A DNA stretch of 64,000 nucleotides from NCBI RefSeq assembly GCF_900105965.1, contig NZ_FNTV01000001.1:4174023-4238022 (forward strand), written 5' to 3'. This stretch comes from Arthrobacter alpinus (GTDB lineage Bacteria; Actinomycetota; Actinomycetes; Actinomycetales; Micrococcaceae). Shown in pieces: positions 34,286 to 42,708 of this stretch. Below the pieces are notes generated by a model that did no database searches, was not told where the DNA came from, and saw nothing but the letters and a program-made list of their open reading frames with translations. The position numbers and the translations under genes are program-made. Every line of letters starts with the position of its first letter. Positions within the stretch are counted from its first letter, which is position 1.

Positions 34286-35531
34286 GGTTAGGCGGCGAAA
34301 CGACGGGGCACGCCAAGACGGCCGGAACCACCATCAATGATGAGCTGTATTCTTCGCTGCGCCGTTTGCTGGCCCCCTGCGCCGCGCGCCGTGGTGGCTC
34401 AAGGTAACCCTGCTGTACCTGGCCGCAAGGCTTGTCAGTTATGCCATCTTGCTGGGTGCCGCATGGCACGCCGAGGAGTCGCCCTGGGGTGGACGGCAGC
34501 CGGACTACCTCACCTTCATCGACCGCTGGGACGCCGGCTGGTACGAGAGAATTTTCGACGGCGGATACCCCACCACCATTCCGCGGAACGAAAACGGCAC
34601 CGCCCAACCCAACCAGTGGGCCTTCTACCCGGTCTTCCCCTTGCTGGCTCGCGGGCTGAGTGCCATCACGGGGCTCGGATGGCCGGCCGCCGGTGCCATC
34701 GTTGCCACGGCGGCCGGGCTGGGCGCCGCCTTGATGATTTATGTCCTGTTCAAGAACTTTGCCTCACCCGGCACGGCGTTGTGGGGTGTGGCGTTTTTCG
34801 CCATGTTCCCCATCTCGCCGGTACTGCAGGTGCCATACGCCGAATCGCTTGGCGTGTTCTTCCTCGCGGCAGCCCTGCACTTCCTCATCCGGGGCAACTA
34901 CTGGGCGTCGTTGCCCATGGTGGTGCTGCTGTGCCTTTCGCGGCCGGCAGGGGTGCCGTTTGCCGCCGTTGTACTTCTCCACCTGCTGCTGCGCTGGCAA
35001 AAGCGGCAGCCATTTCCTGCTCGGGACGTGGTGGCGGGCACGGTTCTATTGCTTGCCAGCGGCGTCATGGCGTTCGCCTGGATGCTGATTGCGTGGTGGG
35101 TGACCGGGGAACGCACGGCCTATACGGACACCGAAACCGCTTGGCGCGGCTCCGAGCTGGTGCTGTTCAAGCCCTGGTTTGACGCCGGCGTTGACCTGGT
35201 GGGGCCACTGTGGGGGCCCGTGTTGCCGGTGCTGTTCGTTGGGCTGGCGGCGCTGTACCTGAATTCGAGGGCTGTTCGGCTCATTGGCCTTGAGCTGCGG
35301 ATTTGGTGTGCCATGTACATGCTGTATTTACTGGCCGTCCTGCATCCGCAATCGAGTACTTTCCGGATGCTGCTGCCACTGTTTCCCCTGGCGCTGGCGG
35401 CCGCCTTCATCTCACGTTCACGGGCCTACCGTTGGAGCGTGTTGGTAATGTTCACGCTCCTGCAGGTTGTGTGGGTTGTGTGGCTATGGCAATTTTCGGC
35501 AATCAGCACGGGGCAGGCCTGGCCGCCCTGA
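34282..35531 (+). CDS. PIG-V-like membrane mannosyltransferase, probable frameshift
   Basis: A polytopic glycosyltransferase-like protein. The catalytic-loop segment DRWDAGWYERIFDGGYP and NQWAFYPVFPLLAR match the PIG-V-like mannosyltransferase family, which uses lipid-linked sugars outside the membrane. About eight helices are visible. The main frame has no good start: it is open from 34344 but contains only a late TTG (34449), inside the first helix. A second frame from a TTG at 34282, overlapping the tag stop, encodes MRLGGETTGHAK and LYSSLRRLLAP. One extra C in the run 34373-34377 would join the two into a normal protein. This may be a sequencing error or a real mutation. Confidence 0.7.
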
Positions 35532-35722
35532 CGGAGGGACCGAGGTTACCAATGAGTAAGAAGATGACAAAAAACGTGCTCAAGTGACCCCTCGCAGAGC
35601 GCGCCGATTAGCACCCGGGCCCTCACATACGGAATAATGGGCTGTGAGCAAGACAACATCAAACGCCTCGTTGGGTAAAACTCAGGCGCGGCGTGAATGC
35701 ACTACGAAAAGGGGAACTCCTG

Positions 35723-35890
35723 ATGGCGGCCATGAAACCAAGGACCGGCGACGGTCCAATGGAAGTGACTAAAGAAGGTCGGAGCCTGATCCTGCGGCTT
35801 CCGCTCGAAGGCGGCGGACGGCTCGTGGTTGAGATGAATGCGGATGAAGCAGCCAACCTCAAGGAGTGCTTGGTAGGCGTGACCGAATAA
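35723..35890 (+). CDS. DUF3117 small conserved protein
   Basis: A 55-residue protein beginning MAAMKPRTGDGPMEVTKEGR and ending in GGGRLVVEMNADEAANLKE. This is the actinobacterial DUF3117 family and is nearly invariant at the N-terminus. An AAGGGGA site precedes the ATG. The 191-nt region before it (35532-35722) holds no other gene I can support. A strong terminator follows. Its function is unknown. Confidence 0.88.
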   Translation: MAAMKPRTGDGPMEVTKEGRSLILRLPLEGGGRLVVEMNADEAANLKECLVGVTE

Positions 35891-35912
35891 GGTCCGCACC
35901 ATAGCCTTAAAC

Positions 35913-35957
35913 AAGGAACCGGCGGGACAGCACAAGCTGTCCCGCCGGTTCCTTTAT
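35913..35957. terminator. Terminator between DUF3117 and O-methyltransferase genes
   Basis: A 19-bp perfect stem (AAGGAACCGGCGGGACAGC) with an ACAA loop, followed by TTTAT on the plus strand. It lies between convergent genes. Confidence 0.9.
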
Positions 35958-35973
35958 GTTTTGCGCTGCTCGT

Positions 35974-36606
35974 CTAACGCTTGACTGCCAGCAGCAGGCC
36001 GTCGCCGGTGGGCAGCATCGCACTGACCATCGACTCGTGCTCGCGGATCATCTTCCCCACCCGGCGCAGCACCACGGTGCTGGTTTCACGGATGGCCGGA
36101 TCTGAAACACGGTCCTTGTCCAAGGCGTCATTGACGATCAAGAGTCCGCCGGACTTCAGCAACCGCATGCCCTGCTCAACATAGTCAGGGAAGCTGGGCT
36201 TGTCTGCGTCGATGAATACCAGATCGTAGGCTTCGTCTGTCAGGCGCGGCAGAACGTCCTGTCCGCGCCCGGAAATGGTGCGGGTGCGGTTGGCGGGGGA
36301 GCCGGATTCGGCAAACGCCTCGCGCGCGGCCTTGAGGTGATCCACATCGGGATCAATAGTGGTCAGCACAGCCTTGGGGCTGAGCCCGCGCAGCAGGGCC
36401 ACGCCCGATACGCCTGCGCCGGTGCCAACTTCGACGGCGGTCTGAGCCTTGGACGTCGCGGCAAGGACCGTCAATGCCGCCGCGACCCCCGGGCTTACGG
36501 CGAAAAGGCCCAGCTCGTGTGAGCGTTCGCGGGCGCGTCGCAGGACACTATCTTCCACGGGCAGGCCCTCTGCATAGGACCAGCTGGTGGATTTATCGGC
36601 ACTCAT
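35974..36606 (-). CDS. SAM-dependent O-methyltransferase
   Basis: A 210-residue class I methyltransferase of the catechol/caffeoyl-CoA type. The SAM-binding motif is AVEVGTGAGVSGVALLRGL, followed by acidic residues in TIDPDVDHLKAAREAF, and YDLVFIDADKPSFPDYVEQGMRLLKSGGLLIVNDAL carries the metal-binding Asp and Asn. I chose the ATG at 36606, since AGGAA lies 9 nt upstream, too close to the ATG at 36615. It is next to sigE but on the other strand, as in mycobacteria. The acceptor is unknown. Confidence 0.87.
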   Translation of the reverse strand: MSADKSTSWSYAEGLPVEDSVLRRARERSHELGLFAVSPGVAAALTVLAATSKAQTAVEVGTGAGVSGVALLRGLSPKAVLTTIDPDVDHLKAAREAFAESGSPANRTRTISGRGQDVLPRLTDEAYDLVFIDADKPSFPDYVEQGMRLLKSGGLLIVNDALDKDRVSDPAIRETSTVVLRRVGKMIREHESMVSAMLPTGDGLLLAVKR

Positions 36607-36717
36607 GGGTGGCATTTCCTAAACTGTTGCGGTGACTAGCTCTAGCCTACTGCCTGCACACTGGGGGAACCTGCCGTAACCGTTCAGCAAAATGTCAGCT
36701 TTGTTTGGCAGACTGTG

Positions 36718-36744
36718 GGAACAATGGGGAAGCGTTCTACCGTT
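36718..36744 (+). promoter_or_regulatory. Possible ECF-type promoter of sigE
   Basis: GGAAC (36718-36722), 18 nt, and CGTT (36741-36744) resemble the usual ECF pattern. If used, transcription starts after the upstream in-frame ATG at 36724, which supports the start at 36799. It would allow self-activation. Short motifs like this arise often by chance. Confidence 0.35.
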
Positions 36745-36798
36745 ATTTCCCGTCACCGGATGTCCCGTCACCGGGAAAAGTGGAAGCGAGGTGCAGCG

Positions 36799-37482
36799 AT
36801 GAACTCAGCCGTCAGCTCCGCGTTTCGTCCTGCAGAAGTACCCCAGAGCCAGGCCGCCACTGCCGCAGAGTGGGTCACGCCGTCGTGGGATGAGGTTGTC
36901 ACCAACCACTCGGCCAAGGTTTTTCGCCTCGCTTTCCGCCTGACAGGCAATAGGTACGACGCCGAGGACCTCACCCAAGAAGTGTTTGTGCGCGTCTTCA
37001 AGTCCCTCGCCAACTTCAAGCCAGGCACACTCGATGGCTGGTTGCACCGGATCACCACAAATCTCTTCCTTGACCAGGCGCGCCGCAAGCAGCGGATCCG
37101 CTTCGACGCACTCTCCGAGGATGCCGCAGCACGCCTTGCTGGCAATGACCCGGGCCCTGAACGCACCTTTGAATTCAACAACCTGGACAGGGATATCGCC
37201 GCCGCATTGGAAGCACTGCCGCCGGATTTTCGGGCCGCAGTGGTGTTGTGTGACATGGAGGGCCTCTCCTATGACGAGGTGGCCCATGCCCTGAACATCA
37301 AGCTCGGAACCGTCCGCTCCCGGATCCACCGCGGGCGGGCCATGTTGCGCGAATCCTTGGCAGACAGGGCGCCGGGGCGGGATCTTGGGCAGTCCTCAGG
37401 CAAAGGCTCTGGTGGCACAAAACAGCTGCGCCCTGCGCGAAAGCCCTTGCTGTCACTGCCACGGATTGCCGGCGCACGTTAG
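36799..37482 (+). CDS. sigE: ECF RNA polymerase sigma factor, SigE-like
   Basis: A 227-residue ECF sigma factor. Region 2 is [40 protein letters not shown] and region 4 is [51 protein letters not shown] basic tail of about 45 residues follows. The place between an O-methyltransferase and tatB/mrp is that of mycobacterial sigE, but no anti-sigma (rseA) or htrA gene follows. The frame is open to 36724, but a GCGAGGTG site supports the ATG at 36799. Confidence 0.88.
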   Translation: MNSAVSSAFRPAEVPQSQAATAAEWVTPSWDEVVTNHSAKVFRLAFRLTGNRYDAEDLTQEVFVRVFKSLANFKPGTLDGWLHRITTNLFLDQARRKQRIRFDALSEDAAARLAGNDPGPERTFEFNNLDRDIAAALEALPPDFRAAVVLCDMEGLSYDEVAHALNIKLGTVRSRIHRGRAMLRESLADRAPGRDLGQSSGKGSGGTKQLRPARKPLLSLPRIAGAR

Positions 37483-37577
37483 ACTTTTGGCTCTGGCAGC
37501 AAGCGGTCTCGCAATGGCCAGGTACGCGTATCCAAGTCAATAAGCTAAATACTTTCGAGCGTTACCGCTAGGAATCG

Positions 37578-37604
37578 TTGCTTTTAGTGTTGAGAGGGTA
37601 ATCT
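37578..37604 (+). promoter_or_regulatory. Promoter of tatB, leaderless arrangement
   Basis: TTGCTT (37578-37583), 15 nt, TAATCT (37599-37604), then seven bases to the GTG at 37612. The predicted start point falls at the start codon or one base before. A GAGAGGG sequence overlaps the -10 region. Confidence 0.45.
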
Positions 37605-37611
37605 TCCTAAC

Positions 37612-38052
37612 GTGTTTGGTATCAATACCCCTGAGCTGATCCTGATTGTCGTCCTGGCAGTTTTGGTCATTGGCCCCACCCGGCTCCCAGGCTACCTGGA
37701 GCAGCTGAAGAACCTCATCCGCGAGGTGCGCAAGATGGCTTCCGGCGCGCGCGAAACCATCAAGGAAGAGGCCGGGGTTGATATTGATGACATCGATTGG
37801 AAGAAGTACGATCCCCGCCAGTACGACCCCCGCCGCATCATTCGCGAGGCTCTACTGGACGATGAGGACGTAGAAAAGCTCAACTCCCTCAAGATGGCGC
37901 CGACCGCAGCCATCGCGTCCATGATGGGCAAGGACGAGCTCAAATCCAAGGACAACTCCGAAGCACTTGCCGGATCCGCAGTTCCTGCAGCTCCCGAGAT
38001 TGAACGACTGGCAGAGGGCCAGCGAGCCCCCTTCGACGCAGAAGCCACCTGA
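37612..38052 (+). CDS. tatB: Twin-arginine translocase subunit TatB
   Basis: A 146-residue protein with the TatA/B pattern: a short N-terminal membrane helix (TPELILIVVLAVLVIGPTRLPGYLEQL) containing the GPxxLP hinge, then an amphipathic helix (KNLIREVRKMASGARETIKEE) and a long charged tail. Glu in NTPEL and the family place beside sigE and mrp favour TatB over TatA. It starts at a GTG. The Tat system exports folded proteins, possibly including molybdoenzymes. Confidence 0.9.
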   Translation: MFGINTPELILIVVLAVLVIGPTRLPGYLEQLKNLIREVRKMASGARETIKEEAGVDIDDIDWKKYDPRQYDPRRIIREALLDDEDVEKLNSLKMAPTAAIASMMGKDELKSKDNSEALAGSAVPAAPEIERLAEGQRAPFDAEAT

Positions 38053-38069
38053 CCCTTTCCCAAATTCAT

Positions 38070-38104
38070 GAACGCCGCATCACTGGTTGATGCGGCGTTC
38101 GCGT
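38070..38104 (+). terminator. Terminator of tatB
   Basis: A 13-bp perfect stem (GAACGCCGCATCA) with a 5-nt loop, starting 18 nt after the tatB stop and followed by GCGTTT. Confidence 0.8.
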
Positions 38105-38146
38105 TTAATGGCTCGTACGTGATGCGGCGGTTGATGATGGGGTCTG

Positions 38147-39268
38147 CTAACGGGGGGTGACGCCCAGCTTCATGCCAGCCAGGCCTCGCGGACGCACCGC
38201 GAGTTTGCTGGCAATTTTGATCAGCGCCTGTGCAGCCGGCGATTCCGGGGCGGAAAGCACAATGGGAAGCCCTGAGTCTCCGCCCTCCCGCAAAGCCATA
38301 TCCAAGGGAATCTGACCCAGCAATTTCACCTCGGAGTTCATCGTCTGGCTCAACCGCTTGGAGAGAATCTCTCCGCCGCCGGAGCCAAAAACCTCCATGG
38401 TGCTGCCGTCGGGAAGAGTCAAAAAGGACATGTTCTCGATGACTCCAGCCACCTTCTGTCCCGTCTGCACGGCAATCGCGCCCGCACGTTCGGCCACATC
38501 GGCCGCAGCCGCCTGAGGAGTTGTCACCACCAGGATCTCGGCCTTGGGCAGCAACTGCGCCACCGATATGGCGATGTCGCCCGTGCCAGGAGGCAGATCC
38601 AGAAGCAGGATATCAAGATCGCCAAAGTACACGTCGCCCAAGAACTGTTCCAGAGCACGGTGCAGCATGGGGCCGCGCCAAGCAACGGGCTGGTTCCCGG
38701 CCACGAACATGCCAATGGAAATGACCTTCACGTCATGTGCCACGGGCGGCAGGATCATTTCATCCACGCGGGTGGGCGTCTGGGTGATGCCCATGAGTCC
38801 GGGGACCGAGAAACCGTGAATATCGGCGTCCACAATGCCCACGCGCAACCCCTTGGCCGCCAAGGCACAAGCGAGGTTGACAGTCACACTGGATTTCCCC
38901 ACCCCGCCCTTGCCGCTGGCCACGGCGTAAACACGGGTCAGGGAGTCCACGTCATTGAACGGGATCCCACGTTCGGCCGCTGTGCCCTTGAGTTGTTCCT
39001 TCAGCTGGGCGCGTTGCTCGGCCGTCATCACGGTGAGTTCAACGGTGACGGAGGCGACGCCGTCCAGCTTTGACAGCGCGTCGGTGGCGTCCCTCGTGAT
39101 GGTCTCGTGCATGGGGCAGCCGGCAATGGTGAGCCGAACGACGGCGGTGACCTTGCCGTCGTCGTCCATCTCCACCGAGGCCACCATCCCCAACTCCGTG
39201 ATGGGCTTGCGCAACTCTGGGTCGATGACCGTGGCGAGGGCGGCGAGCAGTACGGATTGGTCGATCAT
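38147..39268 (-). CDS. Mrp/ApbC-type Fe-S cluster carrier ATPase
   Basis: A 373-residue protein that binds and passes on Fe-S clusters. The N-terminal DUF59-like domain (residues 1-85; AALATVIDPELRKPITELGMV) is followed by the P-loop ATPase with deviant Walker A ASGKGGVGKSS near residue 118, DADIHGFSVP and LLDLPPGTGD. The usual CPxC near the C-terminus is not obvious here: the segment reads IENMSFLTLPDGSTMEVFGSGGG, with no Cys, so cluster binding may differ. It is co-directional with DUF1003, 12 nt upstream, and likely in one operon with it. Confidence 0.9.
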   Translation of the reverse strand: MIDQSVLLAALATVIDPELRKPITELGMVASVEMDDDGKVTAVVRLTIAGCPMHETITRDATDALSKLDGVASVTVELTVMTAEQRAQLKEQLKGTAAERGIPFNDVDSLTRVYAVASGKGGVGKSSVTVNLACALAAKGLRVGIVDADIHGFSVPGLMGITQTPTRVDEMILPPVAHDVKVISIGMFVAGNQPVAWRGPMLHRALEQFLGDVYFGDLDILLLDLPPGTGDIAISVAQLLPKAEILVVTTPQAAAADVAERAGAIAVQTGQKVAGVIENMSFLTLPDGSTMEVFGSGGGEILSKRLSQTMNSEVKLLGQIPLDMALREGGDSGLPIVLSAPESPAAQALIKIASKLAVRPRGLAGMKLGVTPR

Positions 39269-39280
39269 GGGGTGCAGGCC

Positions 39281-39880
39281 TTAGGAGTTGGTGGGGCGCT
39301 TGTTATTGCCGTTTTTGGCGGAGACGGACTTCATGGACGAGGTGCCAGGATGACGGTGATTGTCCCGGCCGTCCCGGGCATCATCCTCGTCCTGGTGCGC
39401 AATAAGCTCCTCGAGGAGGCTGCGCAGCTCGGACCGGACAAAGTCACGCGTGGCTACCTCTCGCAGTGAGATGCGCAGGGCGGCCACCTCACGCGTCAGG
39501 TATTCGGTATCGGCAAGGTTGCGTTCGTTGCGGGAACGGTCCTGCTCAATCTGGACGCGGTCACGGTCATCCTGACGGTTCTGGGCAAGCAGAATCAGCG
39601 GTGCCGCATAGGAAGCCTGAGTGGAGAAAAACAGGTTCAGGAGGATGAACGGATAGGGATCCCACCTCAGGCCAAAGAGACCAATCACGTTGATCGCAAT
39701 CCACACCACCACAAAGATGGTCATGTACAGCAGGAAGTTTGCCGTGCCCATGTAGCGGGCAAAACGTTCGGCGAAACGGCCAAAGAAGTCTGGATCGCTG
39801 GTCAGGCTCGGCAGCAGCCGGGACTTCAGCTCCATGGGTGTGTCAAGGCCAGCGCCCTTGGTGTGATGCCGCTCAGCCAA
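39281..39880 (-). CDS. DUF1003 membrane protein
   Basis: A 199-residue protein with two closely spaced membrane helices (about residues 40-65 and 72-95: ARYMGTANFLLYMTIFVVVWIAINVIGLFG and PYPFILLNLFFSTQASYAAPLILLAQNRQ). The helices and the NRQDDRDR that follows are hallmarks of DUF1003. A charged, probably coiled-coil segment and a basic, disordered tail come next. It overlaps the CBS/MgtE-like gene by 8 nt. Its function is unknown; the operon suggests a role with that protein. Confidence 0.87.
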   Translation of the reverse strand: MAERHHTKGAGLDTPMELKSRLLPSLTSDPDFFGRFAERFARYMGTANFLLYMTIFVVVWIAINVIGLFGLRWDPYPFILLNLFFSTQASYAAPLILLAQNRQDDRDRVQIEQDRSRNERNLADTEYLTREVAALRISLREVATRDFVRSELRSLLEELIAHQDEDDARDGRDNHRHPGTSSMKSVSAKNGNNKRPTNS

Positions 39881-41156
39881 TGCGTCCTCCTAGCTTCCTG
39901 AAGGGTGCGCCATCTTCATGGGTGCGCCAGTCGTCAGGCAAAAGATGATCCAACAGGTCATCGACGGTGACCGCACCAACCAGCCGGCCCTCCTTGTTGA
40001 CCACGGGAAGTGAGTTCAAGTTGTAGGAGGCCATGATGTGGCTGACGGTACTGATGTCATCCTGGTCGGAGGCCGGCTCCAGGTTTCTGTCCACGATCGT
40101 GCCCAGTTGTTCCGGAGGTGCGCTGCGAAGCAGCTGCTGGATATGCACAACACCTAGAAAACGGCCAGTGGGCGTTTCCAGAGGCGGGCGGCAAATGAAA
40201 ATAGCGGAGGCCAATGCGGGGGAGAGATCTTCGCTGCGAACATGGGCCAGTGCCTCGGCCACGGTGGCCTCCGGCGGCAGGATCACCGGAACTGGCGTCA
40301 TGAGCGCACCGGCCGTGCCTTCCTCGTATTGCAGAAGACGCCGGACGTCCTTGGCCTCGTCGGGTTCCATGAGCAGCAGGAGCTCCTCGGCCTTGGCCTG
40401 GGGGAGATCGGCCAGGAGGTCGGCGGCGTCGTCGGGATCCATTTCTTCCAAGACGTCGGCGGCGCGTTCATTGTCCAGTGCTGTCAGCAGCGTGACCTGG
40501 TCGTCCTCCGGGAGCTCGGACATGATGTCTGCCAGGCGCTCATCCTGGAGTTCACTGGCTACCTCAACCCGCCGTTTATCGCTCATTTCCTGCAGCGCGT
40601 CAGCAAAGTCGGCTGCCTTGAGGTCCTCATGGGTAGCGACAAAGTGTGTGGCGCTTTGCGGCTCGGCTGCGGAGTCGGTGTGGGCCTCGGACCAGTCGAT
40701 CAGCATGGTGTGTCCGCGGCGCAGACCGCGCAGCCGGGAGGTGGAGGAACCGCGACGGACAAAAAGCTTGGTGATCAGCCAGTCGCCGTTGCGCTGTTGA
40801 TCCATGGCGATGTCTTCGATAACAGCGACACTGCCGTCGTCGACAAGTGTGACCTTGCGGTCAAAGATGCCGCCGACCACCAATTGCTCGGCCCCGCGCT
40901 GTTCGAATCGTCTCAGGTTAACCAAACCCGTACATATGATTTGCGATTGGTCCATGGAGGTCAAGCGGGTCATGGGGACAAACACGCGCTTCTTACCGGG
41001 GACTTCCACCACAATGCCGACGGCGTGGGGTGCGGTGTTCTGTGCCCGGCCCAGCACTACGACGTCGCGCAACTTGCCGAGCCGGTCGCCGATGGGGTCA
41101 AAGACGTCAAGGCCCAGTAGTCGGGCGACAAAAATGCGCGTTGGTTGAGTGCTCAC
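39873..41156 (-). CDS. MgtE-N/CBS-domain protein without transport domain
   Basis: A 427-residue cytosolic protein. An N-terminal PRC-barrel-like part (LGLDVFDPIGDRLGKLRDVVVLG) and a second one are followed by a MgtE_N helical domain (about residues 195-285: LQEMSDKRRVEVASELQDERLADIMSELPEDDQVTLLTALDNERAADVLEEMDPDDAADLLADL) and two CBS domains up to the end. The Mg channel membrane domain of MgtE is absent, so it is a likely sensor or regulator, perhaps for the DUF1003 partner. It starts at a GTG preceded by a TAGCCT -10 box. Confidence 0.88.
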   Translation of the reverse strand: MSTQPTRIFVARLLGLDVFDPIGDRLGKLRDVVVLGRAQNTAPHAVGIVVEVPGKKRVFVPMTRLTSMDQSQIICTGLVNLRRFEQRGAEQLVVGGIFDRKVTLVDDGSVAVIEDIAMDQQRNGDWLITKLFVRRGSSTSRLRGLRRGHTMLIDWSEAHTDSAAEPQSATHFVATHEDLKAADFADALQEMSDKRRVEVASELQDERLADIMSELPEDDQVTLLTALDNERAADVLEEMDPDDAADLLADLPQAKAEELLLLMEPDEAKDVRRLLQYEEGTAGALMTPVPVILPPEATVAEALAHVRSEDLSPALASAIFICRPPLETPTGRFLGVVHIQQLLRSAPPEQLGTIVDRNLEPASDQDDISTVSHIMASYNLNSLPVVNKEGRLVGAVTVDDLLDHLLPDDWRTHEDGAPFRKLGGRIG

Positions 41157-41162
41157 AGATAC

Positions 41163-41168
41163 AGGCTA
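41163..41168 (-). promoter_or_regulatory. -10 box of the MgtE-N/CBS gene, leaderless
   Basis: Read leftward, TAGCCT is followed by six bases and the GTG at 41156. A weak TTGGGC lies 19 nt upstream. Confidence 0.45.
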
Positions 41169-41269
41169 CTTCCCCTCTCTGGCAATAGCCCAAACCTTGA
41201 CGCACTGTGATTGTTTCACTCCCAGCGATACTCCAGCCAACGTGCAGGAACATGGTGAACAATGGGGGT

Positions 41270-42097
41270 ATGGCAAACCTCTTTGGACGCACCCGACCCC
41301 TGGACGAGGCACGCCTTGTCCCAACGGGCGAAACAATCGGTTCCTACATCTCCTACCTGGACGCCCAGAAGGCGGTTGACTACCTGGCGGATGAGAAATT
41401 CCCCGTCCGGCACGTGTCAATTGTGGGCAACGACCTGAAAATTGTGGAGCGCGTAACCGGCAAGCTCAGCTACCCCCGAGTGGCTCTCACCGGCGCCATG
41501 ACAGGCGCCTGGTTTGGTCTGTTCATCGGCGTGATGCTCTCCTTCTTCGACTCGGCAAGCAACGCGGGCGCTCCCTATGTGAATGTTTTCACGGCCGTGC
41601 TGTTGGGCGCAGCGCTGTGGATGTTGTTCGCGATCATTGGCTACGCCGCCCAGCGTGGCAAGCGCGACTTTACATCCACCAATCAGGTTCTGGCCTCCAG
41701 CTACGATGTCATCGTCACCGCTGATGTGGCAGGGGAAGCGCGCCGGCTCCTGGCCCAACTGCCCATGAACTCCAATGCGCCGCGTCCCGTGCAGGTGCAG
41801 GACCCGCAGGGCTACCGTCCGCCGGTTCAGCCACCGGCTGCCTCGGGGCCTGTCCCGACCCGTCCGGAAGGGTGGCACGATCCTTACGCGCCGGCCGATC
41901 CTGCTGCAACTGCAGCGCCGGAGGGCAATGACCGTCCGGGCCAGGCTCCGCTTGACGGCCCGCGCCGCGGACAATTCCCTGATTTGCCCGACGGCCGCCC
42001 ACAGTACGGCATCCGCGTGGACGCCCCGGCACCGGCCGAGGAACAGGATCCGAACGTGCCCGGAGAGCCGAAAGCTCCGCAGAACCCGGAACAGTAA
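41270..42097 (+). CDS. General-stress-protein-like membrane protein
   Basis: A protein of about 275 residues. The N-terminal domain (GETIGSYISYLDAQKAVDYLADEKFPVRHVSIVGNDLKIVERV) matches the general stress protein 17M-like domain, which is followed by two membrane helices at about residues 75-125 and a long Pro-rich, acidic, probably disordered tail with PPVQPP-type stretches. I chose the ATG at 41270 (MANLFG); in-frame starts upstream exist at 41252 and 41207. A similar gene lies beside the MgtE/CBS gene in mycobacteria. Confidence 0.82.
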   Translation: MANLFGRTRPLDEARLVPTGETIGSYISYLDAQKAVDYLADEKFPVRHVSIVGNDLKIVERVTGKLSYPRVALTGAMTGAWFGLFIGVMLSFFDSASNAGAPYVNVFTAVLLGAALWMLFAIIGYAAQRGKRDFTSTNQVLASSYDVIVTADVAGEARRLLAQLPMNSNAPRPVQVQDPQGYRPPVQPPAASGPVPTRPEGWHDPYAPADPAATAAPEGNDRPGQAPLDGPRRGQFPDLPDGRPQYGIRVDAPAPAEEQDPNVPGEPKAPQNPEQ

Positions 42098-42110
42098 ACT
42101 ACAGCGCGCG

Positions 42111-42178
42111 AAAATGCCGCCGTTCCTGACAATTGCCGCTGTACGACCAGCGGCAATTGTCAGGAACGGCGGCATTTT
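42111..42178 (+). terminator. Long terminator after the stress-protein gene
   Basis: A perfect 31-bp stem with a 6-nt loop, beginning with AAAATGCCGCCG and ending with a T run. It is among the longest hairpins in the window. Confidence 0.9.
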
Positions 42179-42218
42179 TGATTTGGGCGGTGGGTGGACT
42201 CGCAGGTCCCCGTAATTG

Positions 42219-42261
42219 ACTTTCCGCTTAGGAAAGTGTTTGACTTTCCATTATGGAAAAT
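42219..42261 (+). promoter_or_regulatory. Two tandem operator-like palindromes
   Basis: ACTTTCC-GCTTA-GGAAAGT (42219-42237) and ACTTTCC-ATTAT-GGAAAAT (42243-42261) share the same arms and 5-nt spacer and lie 24 nt apart centre to centre. The second covers the ATG at 42253. A TTGACT sequence precedes the ACTTTCC arm in each copy. They are a good candidate binding site for the winged-helix regulator encoded at 42705. Confidence 0.65.
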
Positions 42262-42708
42262 CAAACACGTGAAGACGCCGCTGCCGCCCTTGCCGCTGTT
42301 GGTGCAGCACAGGCTGATGCTGCCGCCAGGCTCGTTACGCCGTGGTGGTACCACCCCGCTCTCGGACTGCTTGCCGCGGTGTTTGTTGTCGCCTACACAA
42401 TCGGCGGCACCGTGATCATGATCGGTGTCGCCGTTGTGTATTTCCTGGGCATTGGCATCCTGATGGGGGCCTACAAGGAGAAGACTGGACTCTGGATCAA
42501 TGGGCTAAAGGCGGGCAAGGCCAGCTGGTGGACGGTTCCCCTCGTGTTGCTCATGATCATTTGCATGATTGGTGCCTACTACTTTCATGCCGAGAAGGGG
42601 TTCCACTGGCCAGCATGGGTGGCCGGGGCCATCGTTTTTGTGGCCGTAAACGTCTTCGGGCGGCTCTTTGACGGCGCCTTGCGCACACAGCTGCGGACCG
42701 CCGAATGA
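42253..42708 (+). CDS. Four-helix membrane protein of regulator operon
   Basis: A 151-residue membrane protein with likely helices at about residues 35-55, 58-75, 97-117 and 122-142. The N-terminus is polar and Ala-rich. A WWYHPALGLLAAVFVVAYTIGG segment begins the hydrophobic part. I do not recognise a named family; similar small membrane proteins are often paired with small winged-helix regulators. Its stop overlaps the regulator start by 4 nt (ATGA), and an operator covers its ATG. Confidence 0.75.
   Translation: MENQTREDAAAALAAVGAAQADAAARLVTPWWYHPALGLLAAVFVVAYTIGGTVIMIGVAVVYFLGIGILMGAYKEKTGLWINGLKAGKASWWTVPLVLLMIICMIGAYYFHAEKGFHWPAWVAGAIVFVAVNVFGRLFDGALRTQLRTAE

Noticed and set aside
42240..42245. 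TTGACT as the -35 box of the membrane-protein gene at 42253
   Set aside because: It lies 8 nt before the start codon, so its -10 would fall inside the gene; the copy at 42216 has no good -10 at 17 nt either.
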